Assembly: GCA_947303755.1 (NCBI GenBank)
Contig: CAMYZF010000003.1
Span: 1 to 41,020, forward strand
Direction: 5' to 3'
Source: an uncultured Erysipelotrichaceae bacterium
GTDB taxonomy: Bacteria > Bacillota_I > Bacilli_A > RFN20 > CAG-826
Length of the DNA stretch: 41,020 bases
The notes under the pieces are model-generated. The model saw only the letters and a list, made by a program, of their open reading frames with translations. It made no database searches and had not been told where the DNA came from. Positions 36,615-41,020 of this stretch are shown piece by piece (within the stretch, counting starts at the first letter, position 1; every line of letters starts with the position of its first letter). The position numbers were made by a program, and so were the translations under genes.

Positions 36615-38918
36615 ATGCTCGATATTTATGGAACATTAGAAATCTCAAGAGTCTTAGAGGAAGTCGCCTCTTTTTCAAGAAGCGAACTCGCTAAAGAAAA
36701 GATTCTAAATCTCAAGATGCTTCCGAAAGAAGAAATCAAACCTGAGTTAGATATATTAGATGAAATGATGTCTTATCTTCTTCGTTTTGGAGATATCGCT
36801 TTAACATCTTCTTTTAACTTAAAAGAATATATTGATAGTGTCCTTAAAGATGGAGTGTTAACTGCTTTTGAATTAGATAAGATCGCTAATGATATTGATT
36901 CTGCTAACAAAATATTTAAACAATTCTCAAAAATAGATAAAACAAAATATAGTAATTTAGCCAATTTGGCAAACTCATTATACGATCTAACTCCGCTTGC
37001 TCAAAAGATTCATTCAATTGTTCTTCCAAACTTAAATATTTCTGATGATGCTTCTTCCTCTCTTAGATCGATTAGACAATCAATCATTAAAAAAGAACAC
37101 GAAGTTCGTGCTCTTGGAGGTGAACTAATTCAAAAATATCATTCTTATCTAAGCGAGTCTTCAATATCAATTAGGGATGGACATTTTGTTCTTCCGGTTA
37201 AGACCTCCTATAAGAATAAAATCGATGGTATAATTCATGACTTTTCTAGCTCTGGTCAGACCACATTTATTGAACCTGCAATTTTGGTGAATTTATCTAA
37301 TCAAATCTACGCTTTAAAAGCTGATGAACAAGAAGAAATTTATCGCTTACTAAAAGAACTTTCTAAGCATGTAAAAGAACACGCTAGTGAAATATTAGAA
37401 AATAATAAAATCCTCGCAAAATTCGATTTTATTGCTGCAAAAGCTCATTATGCTAACAAATATAAATCTGCAGTTGCGGAGTTAGTTGATGAACGAGTTA
37501 TTGATATTAAAAAAGCTCGTCATCCTTTGCTTGATCAAAACAGCGTTGTTGCGAATGATTTTTATTTCGATTTAGAGAAAAGAATCATCATTATTTCTGG
37601 CCCAAATGCTGGTGGAAAAACTGTTGCATTAAAGACGCTTGGAATTTTAGTGATGATGAACCAAATGGGATTAGCGATTCCTACGATTTTAAAAGCAAGA
37701 TTAGCCTATTTCCCAAAGGTTTATGCTGATATAGGTGATAATCAATCGTTAAGCGATAATCTTTCAACATTCGCCGCTCACGTATCCAATTTATCTACTA
37801 TTACGCATTTCGTCTCTGAAAATGATTTAGTGTTATTGGATGAACTTGGAACCGGGACTTCTCCTAACGAAGGATCCTCTTTAGCGTTAGCGATCTGTGA
37901 TTTCTTAACTAAGAAACAATGCTTTGCATTAATCTCATCTCACTACGAGACAATGAAGGAATATCCTTATCGAAACAAAGTTGCTCAAAACGCGATGATG
38001 GTGTTCGATGAAAAAAATTTAGAGCCAACTTATGTTTTAAAGATTGGCTATCCTGGTCGAAGCTATGGTCTAGAAATGGCAAAACGTTATCATCTTGATA
38101 ATAAAGTTGTTGAAGATTCGAAGAAATATTTACAAAAGACTTCTAATCGTGGAGTGAACGATGTTTTAGATAAACTCAATACAGTTTTAAGAGAAAATGA
38201 GCGTCTTGAAAAAAACTTAAAAGAAAGAACGCGTCAACTTGAAATAAAAGAGAAAGATTTGAAATATCAAACTAAGCTTCTCAAAGAGAAGAAAGAATCT
38301 TTATTAGAAGACGTTGAAGAAATTCGCGAACAATTAGTGAAAGATGCGAAGAAAGAAATCGATAAGATTATTAATTCCAAGAATCCAAATAAAAATGTTC
38401 CTGAATTATTAAAGGCTAAAAAAGATTTAGATAAACTCTTTGAAGAAGAAGCGGTGGAACAAAGCGAAGACATCAAAGTTGGCGATTATGTTTTGATTTC
38501 TTCATTAGGCATTAGTGGCAAAGTTGTTTCCATAAATAAAAACAAAGTTGAGATTTTATCTCAAGATGGAATTAAATATAAAACATCTTTAGACAAACTT
38601 GAATTATCAGAAGCTCCTAAAGGTATAAAACCAGTAAGAAGTAATGTCGATGAAATGGTTCGCTACAAAGCGGATGTGAAAACTGAAATCAATGTTATAG
38701 GTCAACATGTCGATGAAGCTTTGGATAGTGTCTCTAAATATCTTGATGACGCCAGAATAAGAAACTATAAAGAGGTTAGAATTATCCATGGAATGGGTAG
38801 TGGAGCACTTCGAAGTGCAATCCATAATTATTTAAAGGGATGCAAGTTTGTTGAATCATATCAACTTGGAGGACAATTTGATGGCTCTTCTGGAGCGACA
38901 ATTGTGAAACTTAAATGA
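36615..38918 (+). CDS. mutS2: MutS2 (Smr-domain MutS paralogue)
   Basis: SGPNAGGKTVALKTLG Walker A, LDELGTGTSPNEG, C-terminal Smr HGMGSGALR. Confidence 0.97.
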   Translation: MLDIYGTLEISRVLEEVASFSRSELAKEKILNLKMLPKEEIKPELDILDEMMSYLLRFGDIALTSSFNLKEYIDSVLKDGVLTAFELDKIANDIDSANKIFKQFSKIDKTKYSNLANLANSLYDLTPLAQKIHSIVLPNLNISDDASSSLRSIRQSIIKKEHEVRALGGELIQKYHSYLSESSISIRDGHFVLPVKTSYKNKIDGIIHDFSSSGQTTFIEPAILVNLSNQIYALKADEQEEIYRLLKELSKHVKEHASEILENNKILAKFDFIAAKAHYANKYKSAVAELVDERVIDIKKARHPLLDQNSVVANDFYFDLEKRIIIISGPNAGGKTVALKTLGILVMMNQMGLAIPTILKARLAYFPKVYADIGDNQSLSDNLSTFAAHVSNLSTITHFVSENDLVLLDELGTGTSPNEGSSLALAICDFLTKKQCFALISSHYETMKEYPYRNKVAQNAMMVFDEKNLEPTYVLKIGYPGRSYGLEMAKRYHLDNKVVEDSKKYLQKTSNRGVNDVLDKLNTVLRENERLEKNLKERTRQLEIKEKDLKYQTKLLKEKKESLLEDVEEIREQLVKDAKKEIDKIINSKNPNKNVPELLKAKKDLDKLFEEEAVEQSEDIKVGDYVLISSLGISGKVVSINKNKVEILSQDGIKYKTSLDKLELSEAPKGIKPVRSNVDEMVRYKADVKTEINVIGQHVDEALDSVSKYLDDARIRNYKEVRIIHGMGSGALRSAIHNYLKGCKFVESYQLGGQFDGSSGATIVKLK

Positions 38919-40675
38919 CCGAGAAAGTTAAGATAGCGATCCCTTTAATTCCAAAGCGTCCTGGCTGCTACTTAATGAAGGATAAAGATGATAAAGTCAT
39001 TTATGTTGGCAAAGCCAAAAACCTTTATAATCGTGTCAGTCAATATTTTTTGCGTCCTCAAGTTGGCAAAGTTCAAGCGATGGTTTCTCATGTTGATCAC
39101 TTTGAAACAATCATCACCAAAACAGATAAAGAAGCATTTATCTTAGAGCATAACCTGATTCACGAGTATTATCCTCGTTACAATATTTTGCTCAAGGATG
39201 GAAAACACTATCCTTATATCGCCTTAAAAAAGAAAAATGACCCCTATCTTAAGATTGCTAGAAATGATAAGGATCGTAATTACTATTACTTCGGTCCGTT
39301 TCCAACAAGTTCATATGCTTACAAAGTAATCGATTTGTTAAATAAGATTTTCCCAACCAGAAAATGTCGAAACATTCCTAACACCCCATGTCTTTACTAT
39401 CACATGGGTATGTGTTTAGGTCCATGCATCAATAGAATTGATGAGAAGACCAATGATGAATTGTTTGAAAACATCAAAACATTCTTAGAAGGTCGTAATG
39501 ACAAAGTAATTAAAGAGCTTAAAGACAAAATGCTTGAAGCTAGTGAAAAACAAGAATACGAAAAAGCTCAAGATATTAAAGTGACGTTGGATGCGATTGA
39601 GCATGTTTTAGATAAACAAGGTGTTGAGAATAAAGATCATGTTTCTCGTGATGTCTTTGGATTTACATCAAGAGATGGATATTTAAGTATTGCAATTTTA
39701 ACGTATCGAAGAGGAATTTTGCTTGGAAAAGAAGCTTATATTGTTGAAGAATTTGGTGATATAAATGAACAGGTTTCTACCCTTATTTTCCAATACTATG
39801 AAACTCACTCAAAACCTAGCGAAATCCTTTTAAATTCCGAATATATTGCCAAAGAAATCGCTGAAATTTTAGATGTAAAAATTAACTTCGTCAGTAAAGG
39901 TAATTTGATGGAACTTGTCGAGATGGCATCTCTTAACGCGAGACAGTCTCTTGACTCACACTTTATGTCCGCTAGATTAAGCGATGATAACAACGCACTT
40001 TTAGAAGAACTTGGAAGAAGAATTAATATTGACACTCCATATCGAATCGAACTATTTGATAACTCTCATATTCAAGGTGATTCACCTGTTGGAGCAATGG
40101 TCGTGTTTGTAAATGGGGAGCCTCTTAAAAAGATGTATCGTAAGTTCAATATTGAAGGCAAAGAAAAGCGCGATGACTACGCTTCGATGAAAGAAGTGAT
40201 GAGAAGAAGATATTCCCGCTTAAAAGAAAATAATGAATCAATGCCTGATCTAATTCTCACCGATGGTGGTCTAGGTCAAGTTCACGCTGGAGTGGAAGTT
40301 ATTGATGAATTAGAACTTTCAATACCAGTTTATGGATTATTCAAAAACGATAAACATCAAACCAAAGGTTTAATTGATAAAGATGGTAACGTTATATCTT
40401 TAGATGATAATAAACCATTGTTTTTCTTACTTGTAAGAATGCAAGACGAAGTTCATAGATTTGCAATTTCTTTCCATCATCAAAAGAGAAATAAAAATCT
40501 TACTAAATCAATTCTTGATGATATCGAAGGATTAGGCGCGAAACGTCAACAAATCATCAGAGATCATTATCTTGATATCGATGAACTTAGACGTGCAACG
40601 GTGGAAGAACTTTCACAATATGTTCCTGAAGAAGTGGCTGTTCGTATTCATCAAAAGGTCAATAGTTCCAAATAA
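38915..40675 (+). CDS. uvrC: Excinuclease ABC subunit C
   Basis: PKRPGCYLMKDKDDKVIYVGKAKNLYNRVSQYF, UVR motif, HhH C-terminus; ATGA overlap with mutS2. Confidence 0.98.
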   Translation: MTEKVKIAIPLIPKRPGCYLMKDKDDKVIYVGKAKNLYNRVSQYFLRPQVGKVQAMVSHVDHFETIITKTDKEAFILEHNLIHEYYPRYNILLKDGKHYPYIALKKKNDPYLKIARNDKDRNYYYFGPFPTSSYAYKVIDLLNKIFPTRKCRNIPNTPCLYYHMGMCLGPCINRIDEKTNDELFENIKTFLEGRNDKVIKELKDKMLEASEKQEYEKAQDIKVTLDAIEHVLDKQGVENKDHVSRDVFGFTSRDGYLSIAILTYRRGILLGKEAYIVEEFGDINEQVSTLIFQYYETHSKPSEILLNSEYIAKEIAEILDVKINFVSKGNLMELVEMASLNARQSLDSHFMSARLSDDNNALLEELGRRINIDTPYRIELFDNSHIQGDSPVGAMVVFVNGEPLKKMYRKFNIEGKEKRDDYASMKEVMRRRYSRLKENNESMPDLILTDGGLGQVHAGVEVIDELELSIPVYGLFKNDKHQTKGLIDKDGNVISLDDNKPLFFLLVRMQDEVHRFAISFHHQKRNKNLTKSILDDIEGLGAKRQQIIRDHYLDIDELRRATVEELSQYVPEEVAVRIHQKVNSSK

Positions 40676-40687
40676 GTTAATTTGCAA

Positions 40688-40716
40688 TTGAAAATAAATA
40701 GTTAATAACTTATATT
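40688..40716 (+). promoter_or_regulatory. Promoter of tRNA-Arg
   Basis: TTGAAA-17-TATATT, 9 nt before the mature tRNA 5' end. Confidence 0.75.
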
Positions 40717-40725
40717 ATTACTGCT

Positions 40726-40802
<77 letters not shown>

Positions 40803-40813
40803 TTGATTTAATT

Positions 40814-40840
40814 CCCTATTGAAAGATAGGGTTTTATTTT
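40814..40840 (+). terminator. Terminator after tRNA-Arg
   Basis: CCCTATTGAAAGATAGGGTTTTATTTT. Confidence 0.8.
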
Positions 40841-40854
40841 GCACTATTTTGATG

Positions 40855-40950
40855 GTTGGGGTATGGAGAATATACCCTCCGCTTAGTCGGAATGGAGACC
40901 TTAAGCCCATTCGCTTAGTGGTGGCGCACCTTAAAACGCTTTTTTCATTT
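40855..40950. other. Structured, repeat-containing noncoding region of unknown function
   Basis: GGGTAT-GGAGAAT-ATACCC and TCCG-CTTAGT-CGGA hairpins; CGCTTAGT at 40880 and 40912; ACCTTAA at 40898 and 40928; T run at the end. Confidence 0.4.
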
Positions 40951-41020
40951 ATAGACAATACTTTAATAGTAAAAATCCCCTTAATACACTCGCTTCAACG
41001 ACAAATGTCGGTCAAGATGT

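Overview
AT-rich, densely packed chromosomal housekeeping segment from a low-GC Bacilli/Mollicutes-like bacterium. TGA acts as a stop at several gene ends, so this is genetic code 11, not the Mycoplasma code. Gene content, left to right: infC-rpmI-rplT (-), thrS with T-box (-), ROK sugar kinase (-), dnaB-dnaI (+), mutM::coaE fusion, polA and dnaE (-), DHH phosphoesterase and ackA (-), glgB-glgP-dUTPase (+), DUF523 (-), YgjP-like metallopeptidase and SpoU methyltransferase (+), T-box pheS-pheT-yceD (+), a stripped-down dcw cluster mraZ-rsmH-[53-aa membrane microprotein]-ftsA-like-ftsZ (+), T-box ileS-lspA-rluD (+), rnhC (-), mutS2-uvrC (+), tRNA-Arg(UCU). There is no CRISPR array, transposase, prophage or obvious defence system. 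The items most worth follow-up are: (1) a dcw cluster with no murein genes, carrying an unannotated 53-aa single-TM ORF and a degenerate FtsA; (2) an in-frame MutM-CoaE fusion with essentially no linker; (3) a recurring promoter architecture with the -10 box exactly 6 nt before the ATG and no SD, suggesting leaderless mRNAs; (4) an infC leader with a mutually exclusive antiterminator/terminator and an apparent AUC start codon; (5) a DnaA-box-like cluster in front of dnaB-dnaI; (6) a LacI-type palindrome between ackA and glgB; (7) an unexplained repeat-containing structured region after tRNA-Arg. All calls come from reading the sequence; no database search was run.
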